Part shown: positions 51,874 through 61,061 of the stretch, in pieces
How positions within the stretch are numbered: position 1 is the stretch's first letter
Layout of the letters: each line of letters begins with the position of its first letter
Assembly (NCBI GenBank): GCA_022823465.1
Contig: JAJEHX010000013.1
Coordinates: forward strand, 1 to 64,000
Reading direction: 5' to 3'
DNA: 64,000 bases
DNA from: Candidatus Latescibacterota bacterium
Lineage (GTDB): Bacteria; JAAXHH01
Program-made: the position numbers and the translations under genes
The notes under the pieces: model-generated
Database searches by the model: none
Seen by the model: only the letters and a program-made list of their open reading frames with translations
What the model was told of the DNA's origin: nothing

Positions 51874-52656
51874 ATGAGTGTGCTCGACAGCTTTTCACTG
51901 GCGGGCCGCATCGCCGTGGTCACGGGCGGCGCCGGTCCGCAGTTCGGCAGCAGCATCTCCGAAGCCCTGGCAGAAGCGGGGGCGACCGTGGTCGTCGCTT
52001 CCAGGGACCTTGACAACAACCGGAGGTTCGTCGCCGGCCTGAACGAACAGGGTCTCGATACCTACCCCGAAGCACTCGACATCACGAGCACCGAATCGAT
52101 CGACAACCTGAAAAAACGCGTCATGGACCGTTTCGGCCGCGTGGACGTCCTGGTCAACAGCGCGGTGGTCGGCCGGGGCGGCGGTTTCGACGAGCAGACC
52201 CCCGATTACTGGGCCGCCAGCGCCCAGGGGAACATGGTGGGCCTATTCGCCCTGTGCAAGGCCTTCGTGCCGGCCATGGCCGATCAGGGCGGCGGCAGCC
52301 TCATCAACATTTCAAGTATCTACGGCGTCGTCGCCAACGATCCGGGCCTCTACGAGGAGACCGGGATGAAGCAACCCCCGGACTACACCTTCGTCAAGGG
52401 CGGCATGATCAATTTCACCCGGTACATCGCGAACTACTACGGAAAGCAGGGCGTACGGGCCAACTGCATCTGTCCGGGCGGCTATTACAACGAACAGCCC
52501 GGTCCGTTTGTGCAAAAATACGAACACCGCGTGCCGCTCGGGCGCATGCTGAACAACGAGGACCTCAAGGGCGCGGTCGTCTTTCTGGCCTCCGACGCGT
52601 CCAGGTACGTCACCGGGGTCTCGTTGATGGTCGACGGCGGCTGGACGGCGCTTTAA
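51874..52656 (+). CDS. Short-chain dehydrogenase/reductase
   Basis: A 260-residue SDR. Cofactor motif VVTGGAGPQFGSSI is an atypical Gly pattern (TGGAGPQFG) common in this subgroup; NSAVVGRG corresponds to the NNAG site; the catalytic Ser is in LINISSIYG and the Tyr/Lys pair in DYTFVKGG. The C-terminal VTGVSLMVDGGWTA is the family end. Such NAD(P)-dependent enzymes oxidise sugar or steroid-like alcohols. The ATG at 51874 has AGGAG upstream; longer upstream extensions lack support. It converges on the epimerase gene with eight bases between. The substrate is probably a sugar acid or an inositol-like compound. Confidence 0.9.
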   Translation: MSVLDSFSLAGRIAVVTGGAGPQFGSSISEALAEAGATVVVASRDLDNNRRFVAGLNEQGLDTYPEALDITSTESIDNLKKRVMDRFGRVDVLVNSAVVGRGGGFDEQTPDYWAASAQGNMVGLFALCKAFVPAMADQGGGSLINISSIYGVVANDPGLYEETGMKQPPDYTFVKGGMINFTRYIANYYGKQGVRANCICPGGYYNEQPGPFVQKYEHRVPLGRMLNNEDLKGAVVFLASDASRYVTGVSLMVDGGWTAL

Positions 52657-52663
52657 AGCCGGA

Positions 52664-53368
52664 TCACGATTCCGGATCGACGATCGATTTGTCCTGGGGG
52701 TGAAAGTCGATCGCCCGGCGGCCGTGGTCCAGGTCGTACATCCGCCAGGTGCTGTCGGACACGCCGAAGACGACCTCGAATCGAATGCCGGGGTGAATGA
52801 CCGCCCGTTCGAACACCCTGACGGCATCGCCGTGGCTCAAATGATGGGGATGGCCGGGCTGGTCCCTCTGCTTCTGGAAGTTGCCGATGCGCACGCACAC
52901 GACTTCCATGTCGAACCGCACCGCGTACATGTAGCCCAGGCTTTCGCCGAAGACCTTGCTGATGGAATAGTAGCTCTCCGGCCTCGGGGTCATGTCGATC
53001 GTGCGGAAGACGTCCTGCGGATAAGGGGCAAGCAGTCCGGCACGGCTCGCGAAAGCGACGCGGCGCACCCCGTTGCGGCTGGCCGCTTCGAAGAGCGTGT
53101 AGGTCCCGATGAAGTTGGCGTGCAGGATTTCCTCCCACGACGCGCCGCCGGACGGGTTGCCGGCCAGGTGGATCACCGCGTCCATACCTTCCGTGGCTTT
53201 GGTCACCGCGTCCATGTCGGTTATATCGCCCACGACTTCGTCTTCCAGTTCCGGTGTCGATACCCGGTCGAAGCCGCGGAGGGGATAACGGTCCTTAAGC
53301 CCGTTTACGATGGTCGAGCCGATGACGCCAGCGGACCCGGTGACGAGTATACGAGGTGTTTCGTTCAT
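52664..53368 (-). CDS. NAD-dependent epimerase/dehydratase family protein
   Basis: A 234-residue extended SDR-like protein. It has ILVTGSAGVIGSTIVNGL as NAD motif, VIHLAGNPSGGASWEEI, and YYSISKVFGESLG (Tyr-x-x-x-Lys) as active site. The length is short for an epimerase (usually about 310); the substrate-binding C-terminal lobe is reduced. It resembles NAD(P)-dependent uronate dehydrogenase-like proteins. The start overlaps the stop of the enolase-superfamily gene (53365-53368), so they are one operon, fitting a sugar-acid route in which a lactone or uronate is oxidised and then dehydrated. Confidence 0.85.
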   Translation of the reverse strand: MNETPRILVTGSAGVIGSTIVNGLKDRYPLRGFDRVSTPELEDEVVGDITDMDAVTKATEGMDAVIHLAGNPSGGASWEEILHANFIGTYTLFEAASRNGVRRVAFASRAGLLAPYPQDVFRTIDMTPRPESYYSISKVFGESLGYMYAVRFDMEVVCVRIGNFQKQRDQPGHPHHLSHGDAVRVFERAVIHPGIRFEVVFGVSDSTWRMYDLDHGRRAIDFHPQDKSIVDPES

Positions 53369-54591
53369 TCCGACTCCTTGCGCGTGAATGGTCCGTGCCG
53401 TTCGATCCAGTCGTACGTTTCCTGCCACGGCGCGCTGCCGTCCTCTTCCCAGATCTCAAGCCGCACGCCGCGGATGTTGCCCTCGGGAAATCCCGTCAAC
53501 CGGCTGACTGAAGGATAACCGATCGTATAGTAGACATTGCCGCCCGGGAGGCTCAGCTTTCCGATATGCCGGGGTATCTCGGTCATCGGATTGCCCGCGA
53601 TGCGCACCAGTTCCGCTTCGTCCACTTCGACGCCGAGTCCGGGTCCTTCGGGCACCGGGGAGCTTCCGTCCGCCACTTCGATCCGTCCGCCGGTGACGTC
53701 CTCGCCGTACTGGTCGTCCAGGTTGACCGTATGTATCACGTTGGGGATCACCGCGCCCAGGTGAAGCGCCATGGCCTTGCTGAGCGTCCCGCCGGTCAAC
53801 TGGATCACGGTGGACACATTGGCCTCCGCGCAGGCGAACCCCCGCTTGAGACTCATGCCGATGCCGTGCTCGCCGACCATGTAGGCGTCGGCGCATCCGA
53901 GCGTAATCTCCGGTCCGCCGCCGAGCTGCGGTACGTGCATCAGGAGGGGTATGGAAGTCTTCTCCCGCAGGCGGCGCCATCCGTCCACGTCGCGCCAGAC
54001 CAGCGGGTCTTCGATCACGCCGACGACAGGCGACTTCTCCAGGTGTTCGACGATTCTCGTCACGTCGGCCGCCGACCTGTTATGGTTGAAATCGTAGTGC
54101 ATCTTGAAACCGGGCGGGGCCACCTCTTCCACGGCGCGGTTTTGTTCGTATACGTCGAAGTACTCGCCGGTGTGCATCTTGAACGCCATATATCCTTCGT
54201 CCACCGCCCGCACCACCTCGGCGGCCAGGTCTTCGGGAGACGCAACGCGCGTCCACGCGGCGACGGGCACCCGGTCCCGCACCTTCTGCCCCATGAGCTT
54301 GTAGGCCGGGATTTCGAGGTGTTTGCCCATGAGATCGTACAGGGCGCCCATGAGGCCTACGGGGTGACTGGCATTGACGTGGTCGAAGGGATGGCTGCCC
54401 GTCAAGCGCTCCACGTCCCCGATATCCATCGTGACGTGGCCCCGGCTTTCCCCGTATCCCACAACCCCGTTGTCCGCGGTCACCTTGAAGACCGTCTGCG
54501 TGTCGATGGTCCTGAACTGGACCTTCTTTCCCACGTTCCTGTCAGCCAGCCGGGGATTGATGTGCGTAATCGCGATATCGGTGATTTTCAT
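53365..54591 (-). CDS. Enolase superfamily enzyme with altered third metal position
   Basis: A 408-residue enolase-superfamily protein starting MKITDIAITHINPRLADRN. Ligand positions are MHYDFNHNRSAAD (Asp), VGVIEDPLVW (Glu) and, in the third, IPLLMHVPQL, where a His replaces the usual Asp/Glu. Lys in FKMHTGEYF is present. This could mean another metal site or an untypical reaction. Relatives include sugar-acid dehydratase-like proteins of unknown substrate. It overlaps the epimerase gene and follows the PhyH gene by 106 bases on the same strand. The start has AAAGAGAAGCCC ahead, a weak ribosome site. Confidence 0.85.
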   Translation of the reverse strand: MKITDIAITHINPRLADRNVGKKVQFRTIDTQTVFKVTADNGVVGYGESRGHVTMDIGDVERLTGSHPFDHVNASHPVGLMGALYDLMGKHLEIPAYKLMGQKVRDRVPVAAWTRVASPEDLAAEVVRAVDEGYMAFKMHTGEYFDVYEQNRAVEEVAPPGFKMHYDFNHNRSAADVTRIVEHLEKSPVVGVIEDPLVWRDVDGWRRLREKTSIPLLMHVPQLGGGPEITLGCADAYMVGEHGIGMSLKRGFACAEANVSTVIQLTGGTLSKAMALHLGAVIPNVIHTVNLDDQYGEDVTGGRIEVADGSSPVPEGPGLGVEVDEAELVRIAGNPMTEIPRHIGKLSLPGGNVYYTIGYPSVSRLTGFPEGNIRGVRLEIWEEDGSAPWQETYDWIERHGPFTRKESE

Positions 54592-54697
54592 GGGCTTCTC
54601 TTTCCTGGGATGATAAATGAACTCATGACCGCCCTTGCCCTAACCGAAGGGCCTCGCGCCTCGAAGCCATGCGAACCGGCCGGTCCCGCGGGCATGC

Positions 54698-55570
54698 TCA
54701 GGCGTTCGCCAGCGACCTCGGGGCCCCTTCCTGGTTCACCCCGTCCCGCACGGTGGGTGCGATGGGCCAGTTCTGCCCTCCTCGCTTCACGTACTCGTCC
54801 TCGATGCCGCACAGCCAGGTGAACATCCGCGCGGCGGCCAGCGCCCCTTGGAACTGTTCGAATACGCCGGCCGGGGGATTGAAATCGATCGTGTTGAAAT
54901 CGACATCGTCCTGTTTCACCCAGTCCCGCGTGGGCGGCGTGGTCCGCCAGTAGTTGTACTTGAGCAGGTTGCGGTACGCGCTCTTGCCCCGGGGGCCCGA
55001 GGTGGCCCGCGACCGGCGGTGCCAGATCCCGTAGACGGTAAGAAAGATCGTCCCCGCCGGGGCGGCCGTCGACACGGTTCCGCGGATGGAACCCAGGTGG
55101 GCCATCATGGGCGCCTTGTTCCGCATGAAATGAGAGCCGGGCAGCACGACGGTCGGCCCCATGTCTTCGGTACATTCCTCGGGGTAGTAGAACACCTGAA
55201 GGTACTCCAGCGCGGGGGTATAGATCGTGCCGCCGTCCCGGTGCCAGTTCTGCGGCTTGTCGAAGGGCAGCGGGCCCCGGTGATTGCTGATGATGAGCGG
55301 CAGGGTGAAGTCCCGTCCCAGGAGCGACCGGACGGCGCCCGACGCTTCCGGGTTCATGAGCACGCCGTCCACGAAGAACGACTCGCCCACGATCGGCGTG
55401 GGTTCGTAGGTGCTGTCGTGGCGTTCCAGGTAGTCGACGACCTGTTCGTTGATCTCCTTCGGTACGACTTCCGGCAGCATCAGGTAGCCGTTCCTGCAGA
55501 AATCGATCACCTCGCGGTCCGTCATGGTCGCCGCGCAATCCATTTTCTTGCCGTAGGGTGCCGATGCCAT
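54698..55570 (-). CDS. Phytanoyl-CoA dioxygenase (PhyH) family oxygenase
   Basis: A 290-residue Fe(II)/2-oxoglutarate-dependent oxygenase. The iron triad is His110-x-Asp112 in NWHRDGGTIY and His184 in GIWHRRS, with an Arg some residues later for 2-oxoglutarate. The N-terminus has DREVIDFCRNGYLMLPEVV, the common PhyH entry. Such enzymes hydroxylate aliphatic substrates. The ATG at 55570 has AGGTGGAGAT in front; a longer ORF to 55669 has none. It lies two bases from the stop of the small hypothetical gene upstream. The substrate is unknown. Confidence 0.88.
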   Translation of the reverse strand: MASAPYGKKMDCAATMTDREVIDFCRNGYLMLPEVVPKEINEQVVDYLERHDSTYEPTPIVGESFFVDGVLMNPEASGAVRSLLGRDFTLPLIISNHRGPLPFDKPQNWHRDGGTIYTPALEYLQVFYYPEECTEDMGPTVVLPGSHFMRNKAPMMAHLGSIRGTVSTAAPAGTIFLTVYGIWHRRSRATSGPRGKSAYRNLLKYNYWRTTPPTRDWVKQDDVDFNTIDFNPPAGVFEQFQGALAAARMFTWLCGIEDEYVKRGGQNWPIAPTVRDGVNQEGAPRSLANA

Positions 55571-55572
55571 GC

Positions 55573-55956
55573 TTATCTCCACCTTTCCAGGACGAATTCG
55601 TAACCCAGGCCGTAGTTGTCCTGCTCGTTCATGGCCAGGGACGCCTCCGGGAACTTGATGATGCGCCATCCGTCGTCCAGCGCTTCCTTGATCGACCGGT
55701 ACCTGAATTCGCCGTTTTCGTCGAGTCCGTCGGAGTCCGTCCCGTCCTCGTAAATACTGATGCCGACCACGGCCGAGTGGGGGTTGGTCGTGGGGGCGTG
55801 CAGGTAGAGCAGGCTCTGATTCAGTTCTGCTGAGGCGTCTCGCGCCGTACGGGCCTCCTGTACCAGCCCCAGCGCCAGATCGATGTCTTCGACAGTGAGT
55901 TCGTCGTCTTCGAATCGTTGCCTGATACGTTTCAACTGTGCCGTCAGGTCGTCCAT
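55573..55956 (-). CDS. Hypothetical protein
   Basis: A 127-residue protein with no family I recognise. The N-terminal 45 residues are helical and charged (LKRIRQRFEDDELTVEDIDL, GLVQEARTARDASAELN), the rest beta-like (VVGISIYEDGTD, GWRIIKFPEASLA). It ends two bases before the PhyH start and is probably translated with it. No signal or metal motif can be seen. A shorter antisense ORF here is not real. Confidence 0.6.
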   Translation of the reverse strand: MDDLTAQLKRIRQRFEDDELTVEDIDLALGLVQEARTARDASAELNQSLLYLHAPTTNPHSAVVGISIYEDGTDSDGLDENGEFRYRSIKEALDDGWRIIKFPEASLAMNEQDNYGLGYEFVLERWR

Positions 55957-56225
55957 CTATTCATCCTCGGGCGTGAGGGACAGGGTGCGCGGTAGCCCGG
56001 CCTGCTGCGGCCACGGCCCGACATGAAATCCCGACTCTGGCGAAACCGGCATGTAACCTCAACGCTGGCGAAACCGTCGTGAATCTCGACTCGGGAGAAA
56101 TATGACCAAACATAACTGGACGGCCTGCCTGTGAAAAGAAGAAATCTGCAGTATACGGTGCAATGCGAATCCACCGTCATCTTCCCTCCGCGCTGACCAT
56201 CATTGCAGCGCCAAGCGGAAGACCA

Positions 56226-57161
56226 TCATCGCCGCGCCGCGCTGACCATGAGCAGCAGCATGCACTCGGCGCAAACCAGCAGCGTGGCCAGCGTGAGATG
56301 CATCACCTGGGCGGGTCTCGGCAGATCGCCGTAGGCAAGTGTGATGCCGATCAGGATCTGCAACACGATACCGGCCAGGATGAACCGGGCGACCGGCATC
56401 AGACGGCTGCCCGTCCCTTGCCGCCTCGCCGACCTGAAAACAAGCACGCCCGCCAGAAGCACCAGCCACGAAGACAGCCGGTGCACGTGGTCCACCAGAC
56501 CCACCTGGGCCAGCCATTCGCCCCGGGGCAGGCCGCCGGGGTCCTTGATGTAAGGGTCGATCCCCTCGCGGACCTGCGTGCCGAGGAGCAACTGGAGGAT
56601 GGTTACCGCAAGGAGCGCGAATCCAAGCCGCCGCAGCGTGACGCGCGCTTCAGGAGCCAGTTCGACCCGCACCCGCTGTTCAAGGGACTGGAAGGTCACG
56701 TAGAGCAGGGTGCACAACAGGATCACGGCCAGGGCCATATGGAGGGTGATGATCCCCGGTTGCAGGCCGGATCTGACCACCTGTCCGCCCAGCCAGCCCT
56801 GGAAGGCGACCAGCAGGAAACACAGACCGGCACAGTAGAAAATGACAGGTTGTGTTCTTCGATAACGAAAGGAACCGAGGAAGGTGACGAATACAAGGAT
56901 CCCTATGGCCACGCCCACGAGGCGGTTGGCGTATTCGATCCACATTTTGGCGGCGTTGAATTCGGCGGGATCGTAACCCTTTTCACGGAGATAATCCAGG
57001 TCCAGATCTTCGACGCTCGACGGGGGCAGCCAGGAACCCCAGCACCTGGGCCAGTCGGGACAGCCCAGGCCGGCTCCGGTGATCCGCACCAGGCTGCCTA
57101 CGGAAATCAGCAGGACCGTCGCCGCGAGAGTCGCCACGGCCGTTTTCTGGAAGGCGTTCAT
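56226..57161 (-). CDS. ctaA: Heme A synthase (COX15/CtaA family)
   Basis: A 311-residue polytopic membrane protein with eight predicted helices. The family motifs are visible: RITGAGLGCPDWPRCWG after the first helix, EYANRLVGVAIG with the conserved haem-side His replaced by Asn-Arg context, QGWLGGQVVRSGL, TLHMALA and VHRLSSWLVL, QVMHLTLATLL. It converts heme O to heme A for cytochrome c oxidase in the cytoplasmic membrane, so the organism respires oxygen. It ends near 56226; ORFs on the other strand are shadows. No oxidase genes are in the window, so it stands alone on the minus strand. Confidence 0.9.
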   Translation of the reverse strand: MNAFQKTAVATLAATVLLISVGSLVRITGAGLGCPDWPRCWGSWLPPSSVEDLDLDYLREKGYDPAEFNAAKMWIEYANRLVGVAIGILVFVTFLGSFRYRRTQPVIFYCAGLCFLLVAFQGWLGGQVVRSGLQPGIITLHMALAVILLCTLLYVTFQSLEQRVRVELAPEARVTLRRLGFALLAVTILQLLLGTQVREGIDPYIKDPGGLPRGEWLAQVGLVDHVHRLSSWLVLLAGVLVFRSARRQGTGSRLMPVARFILAGIVLQILIGITLAYGDLPRPAQVMHLTLATLLVCAECMLLLMVSAARR

Positions 57162-57301
57162 GATAGGCCATCATAGACGCTGACGCCTTTTTCGGCAAGG
57201 GATATCGTGGGGCTCGCCCGGGGACCTGGAGAAGGTTTTGTGGTTGCCATTTCAGCCGCCGCGCTGTATCTTGTGCGGAGCGGTGCAAGGCGTATTTACT
57301 T

Positions 57302-57374
<73 letters not shown>

Positions 57375-57450
57375 TTCCCTGTTACAGATCGCGTGCTGTC
57401 GCGGCGCTTCGCCGGATGCAGCCGCAGCGCCTTGCCGGAACGGACGGGTC

Positions 57451-57816
57451 ATGTCATTCTTCGAAGTGGAAACCTGGGTGCCGAAGCCCGGCAGGAAGGT
57501 CGATCATGACGAAATGATCCGCACATGGTTCACCTTCGTGGAAAGCCACAAGGAAGAGCTTTTTCCCGAATGGCGGTCGGCCCGGTATTACCGCGAGGTA
57601 GCGCGCGGCACCGGGCAGCCCACGGGACGCTACGTCATGGTGTTCGAGTACGTGTCCCACGAGGGATTCCTCGCCTACAAGGAACGGCGGAAAGACTGGT
57701 CCGGCCCCTACGCGGAATACAAGAAGGTGGACCCCTACCAGTTCTTCGACCTGGACACCGTCACCGAGACCTGCTGGATGCCGGAAGAGCAGGACCGATG
57801 GCTCGATTTCACCTGA
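57451..57816 (+). CDS. Hypothetical protein, possible dimeric alpha-beta barrel fold
   Basis: A 121-residue cytoplasmic protein without a known family. The order FEVETWVPKPGR, HDEMIRTWFTFVESHKEEL, SARYYREVARG and RYVMVFEYVSHEGFLAYK suggests alternating strands and helices like small monooxygenase or ABM-type dimers. It lies 77 bases after tRNA-Trp, and a run of short tandem repeats (57820-57898) follows it. The function is unknown. Confidence 0.6.
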   Translation: MSFFEVETWVPKPGRKVDHDEMIRTWFTFVESHKEELFPEWRSARYYREVARGTGQPTGRYVMVFEYVSHEGFLAYKERRKDWSGPYAEYKKVDPYQFFDLDTVTETCWMPEEQDRWLDFT

Positions 57817-57819
57817 GGA

Positions 57820-57898
57820 CAGCGAGATACAGCGAGATACCGAGATACAGCGAGATACAGCGAGATACCGTGAGATATCGAGATACGGCGAGATACCG
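57820..57898 (+). repeat. Short tandem repeat array, CAGCGAGATA-like units
   Basis: About eight imperfect units of 8-10 bases (CAGCGAGATA, CCGAGATA, CCGTGAGATA, TCGAGATA, CGGCGAGATA) fill the gap between two genes and run up to the GTG start of the arginase-like gene. Such arrays vary in length by slippage, and each unit has a GAGA stretch that could serve as a weak ribosome site. Confidence 0.85.
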
Positions 57899-58671
57899 TG
57901 AATAACAATGCGAACCAGTTCATTCTGACTCCCTATTTCCTGGACCGGTATGATCCCGCGCTCCTCGAGCTCGCGCGGGACGACTGGATCGTAAACAGTC
58001 CTGACCTGCACGGCGACGACGAAATGTCCCGGACGCTCTGCGTGCACCGTCCCCTCGCCGAAGGGGTCGCCGAAGCCGCGGCGGCTGGCAGGCGGCCGGT
58101 CAGCGTCGCGGGAGACTGCTGCGCGACAATTCCGGTCATGGCCGGGCTGCAGCGCGCCGGTATCCATCCGGTCTTCCTGTGGCTCGACGCCCACGGCGAC
58201 TTCAACACCTGGGAAACCACGCCGAGCGGATTCCTGGGCGGCATGCCGCTGGCCATGATGGTCGGCCTGGGCGAGCAGACCATGATCGAGAACGTGGGCA
58301 TGGATATGTTTCCCGACGCGGACGTCATCATGTCCGACGGAAGGGATCTTGATCCGGGAGAACGCAAACTGGTCGAAGCTTCCCGGCTATTGCATCTGCC
58401 CGACCCGATGGACCTGGTGAACTGCGACCTGTCCGGCCGGCCGGTCTACATCCATTTCGACACCGATCTGCTCGATCCCTCCGAAGCCCCGGCCATGGGC
58501 TATCCGGCCCCGGGCGGGCCGGCTGCAGACGATCTCGCCAGGGTCTTCCGGCACCTCGCGGCACACTGCGACATCGCCGCCCTGTCCATTTCCACGTGGC
58601 GTTCCAACATGGACGAAGACGGCCGCAGCAAGTCCGTGTGCATGGGACTCTTCGACATCCTCACCGGCTGA
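57898..58671 (+). CDS. Arginase/agmatinase-family protein with altered metal site
   Basis: A 257-residue ureohydrolase-fold protein. The metal motifs are visible: WLDAHGDFNT (Asp97, His99, Asp101) and HFDTDLLDP; but the first ligand motif, GGDHS in true arginases, is AGDCCA (Cys74 in place of His). The Mn pair could still bind with Cys or the protein may have another activity. The GTG at 57898 is the first usable start; an in-frame stop lies at 57871. It may be controlled by the repeats upstream. The gene lies 15 bases before the CoA transferase gene. Substrate unknown. Confidence 0.75.
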   Translation: MNNNANQFILTPYFLDRYDPALLELARDDWIVNSPDLHGDDEMSRTLCVHRPLAEGVAEAAAAGRRPVSVAGDCCATIPVMAGLQRAGIHPVFLWLDAHGDFNTWETTPSGFLGGMPLAMMVGLGEQTMIENVGMDMFPDADVIMSDGRDLDPGERKLVEASRLLHLPDPMDLVNCDLSGRPVYIHFDTDLLDPSEAPAMGYPAPGGPAADDLARVFRHLAAHCDIAALSISTWRSNMDEDGRSKSVCMGLFDILTG

Positions 58672-58686
58672 CTGACGAGTCCTGCC

Positions 58687-59898
58687 GTGTCTTCCACCGA
58701 TTCCATCTTCAAAAATCTGATCGTCATCGAGGCCGCGAACGTGCTGGCCGGCCCCGCCGTGGGTATGTTCTTCGCGGAACTGGGCGCCACGGTGATCAAG
58801 GTGGAGAACATAAAAACCGGAGGCGACACGACCCGTCACTGGAAACTGTCTTCGGAAGACCGGACCGGCGACGTCTCCGCCTATTTCTCCTCGGTGAACT
58901 GGGGCAAGCGGTCTGTCGGGGTCGACTTTTCGATACCCGAAGGATACGCGATCCTGCGGGACCTGGTGCGGCGCGCCGACGTATTCCTGCAGAGTTTTAA
59001 AACCGGTGACGCCGAGAAGTTCAGGCTCGACTATCCGGCCCTGCGCGACCTCAACGACAGGCTCATCTACGCCGATATAACCGCCTTCGGAGAAAAGGAC
59101 GAGCGGCCGGGGTTCGATGCCGTGCTGCAGGCGGAAACGGGATTCACGGGCATGAACGGCACCGAAGACAGCGGTCCCGTAAAAATGCCGGTGGCCCTCA
59201 TCGACCTGCTCCTGGCCCACCAGTTGAAAGAAGCCCTGCTGATCGCCCTCATCGAACGGATGCAGACCGGCCGGGGCTCTTACAGTACGGTGTCGTTGTT
59301 CCACGCCGGGGTCGCATCCCTCGCCAACCAGGCTGCGAACTACCTGGTCGCCGGGTCCGTTCCGGCCCGCGCCGGCTCCGATCATCCGAACATCGCGCCA
59401 TACGGGACGATCTACAGGACCCTGAACGGTGAGTCCATCGTGCTGGCCGTCGGCACCGACAGCCAGTTCGTGGCGCTTTGCGAAGTGCTGGACATGCCGG
59501 AGGCGGTGAAGGACGAACGGTTCGGCACAAACCGCCAGCGGGTTGTCCACCGGGACGCGCTGAATACACTGCTGGCCCATCGAATAGGTAAACTGGAAAG
59601 AGCGTCCCTGCTGGCCGCGCTGCACGCCCGGAAAGTGCCGGCGGGCGCGGTCCGGGGGCTGGACGAGGTGCTTGATGATGAATCCACAGACCCGTTACTG
59701 CTCCATGGGAAGCGGCCGGACGGTGCTTCGATCAGCGGATTGCGCACGATCGCCTTCGACAGCGACGCCGTATCGCCGCCGCCGGACCTGAACGCACCGC
59801 CGGAGTTCAACCGTGACCGCCAGTATGTGCTTTCGGATGTGCTGGGCTATACGGAGGATCGAATCGAAGCATTGAAAAACGCAGGTGCCGTCCTGTAG
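58687..59898 (+). CDS. CaiB/BaiF-type CoA transferase (family III)
   Basis: A 403-residue family III CoA transferase. LIVIEAANVLAGPAVGMFFA, ELGATVIKVEN, VNWGKRSVGVDF and FDAVLQAETGFTGMNG with the catalytic Asp are in order, and the later VALIDLLLAHQ. These enzymes move CoA between carboxylic acids. The start is a GTG. It lies 15 bases after the arginase-like gene and is probably transcribed with it. The acyl substrate cannot be read. Confidence 0.9.
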   Translation: MSSTDSIFKNLIVIEAANVLAGPAVGMFFAELGATVIKVENIKTGGDTTRHWKLSSEDRTGDVSAYFSSVNWGKRSVGVDFSIPEGYAILRDLVRRADVFLQSFKTGDAEKFRLDYPALRDLNDRLIYADITAFGEKDERPGFDAVLQAETGFTGMNGTEDSGPVKMPVALIDLLLAHQLKEALLIALIERMQTGRGSYSTVSLFHAGVASLANQAANYLVAGSVPARAGSDHPNIAPYGTIYRTLNGESIVLAVGTDSQFVALCEVLDMPEAVKDERFGTNRQRVVHRDALNTLLAHRIGKLERASLLAALHARKVPAGAVRGLDEVLDDESTDPLLLHGKRPDGASISGLRTIAFDSDAVSPPPDLNAPPEFNRDRQYVLSDVLGYTEDRIEALKNAGAVL

Positions 59899-60124
59899 TG
59901 CAGCCGTTTCCGGGACGCGTTGAGTAGCAGGTCCGGCGCGTCGCCCTGTATTCGATCTGCTCGTTTCCAGGCGGCAGCGGCCACCGTGTAAACGACCGGA
60001 TTTTGGTTGCCAGCACACGGTGAATTGTCGTATAATATCACGTGTTTAAGGTGTGAGGGCCCGGAACCACTGCGCCCTGGTGTATCATAGTTCATTTACG
60101 CCTTGGGAGACACAGTAAACCTGG

Positions 60125-60922
60125 ATGGACATTGATCTCGCAGCCTACAGCGCGCGTATCGGAGTCAGCGGTCCGCTGCCTCCGACAGCAGCGACGCTGC
60201 GCCGCCTGCACCATGCGCATATGCTGTCTGTGCCCTTCGAGAACCTTGATATCCATTGGGGCCGCCCGATTGTGCTGGAGGAAGGGTGCCTCTTCGAGAA
60301 GCTCGTGACGCGGCGCCGCGGCGGGTTCTGTTACGAGCAGAATGGCCTCTTCGCAGTGGTGCTGCGCGAACTCGGCTTCACGGTCGACGTGCTGGAGGCG
60401 CGCGTTGGCGCGAAATCCTGGGAGGATGGTCTCCCCTGGGACCACATGACGTTGCAGGTCACACTGAAGGAACGCTGGCTGGTGGACGTGGGCTTTGGCG
60501 ATGGTTTCCGCGAGCCGCTGTTGCTGGACGATGCGGGGCCACAGACGCGCGCGGAAGGCATCTGGCGTGTGCAGCACGACGGCTGCGAGGGCCTGCATTC
60601 AAGCCGCGCGGAGGACGGTGACTGGAAACCAGCATATCGCTTTCGGCTGCGGCCGCGTCAGCTGGCGGACTTTACGCCAGGTTGCGAGCATCACCAGCAC
60701 TCGCCGGAGTCTCATTTTACGCGGCAGCGCCTGTGCTCGCTCGCCACGAAGACGGGACGCATCACGCTGAGCGACCGGCGCCTGATCGTGACGGAAGGAT
60801 TTCCGCCACAGGATCCCGCCGCCAGCGATAAGACGGGAAACGTCCGGCGCCAGGAACGGGACCTGGCGGACGAGGCGGAGTTTCTGCAGGTGTTGCGGGA
60901 GCGCTTCGGAATCGAACCCTGA
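60125..60922 (+). CDS. nat: Arylamine N-acetyltransferase
   Basis: A 265-residue NAT-family enzyme. The catalytic triad is Cys69 in RRRGGFCYE, His107 in LPWDHMTL and Asp121 in WLVDVGFGD. The N-terminal LHHAHMLSVPFENLDIHWG is typical. The family transfers acetyl or longer acyl groups from CoA to arylamines or, in natural product routes, closes amide bonds. No RiPP or polyketide genes are next to it. It stands on its own, 226 bases after the CoA transferase gene. Confidence 0.92.
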   Translation: MDIDLAAYSARIGVSGPLPPTAATLRRLHHAHMLSVPFENLDIHWGRPIVLEEGCLFEKLVTRRRGGFCYEQNGLFAVVLRELGFTVDVLEARVGAKSWEDGLPWDHMTLQVTLKERWLVDVGFGDGFREPLLLDDAGPQTRAEGIWRVQHDGCEGLHSSRAEDGDWKPAYRFRLRPRQLADFTPGCEHHQHSPESHFTRQRLCSLATKTGRITLSDRRLIVTEGFPPQDPAASDKTGNVRRQERDLADEAEFLQVLRERFGIEP

Positions 60923-61061
60923 GCCGGGATCAGGCGAGGCGCCGGCTGTGGATGGGCCTTACGTGTTCGCGTTTCCATTTTTATGGTCATTGCCGGGCAA
61001 CTGTACCACACATAGACGCCGGGTTTGACCGTCACGCCTAACCTACGAAATGCGAAGGGAT

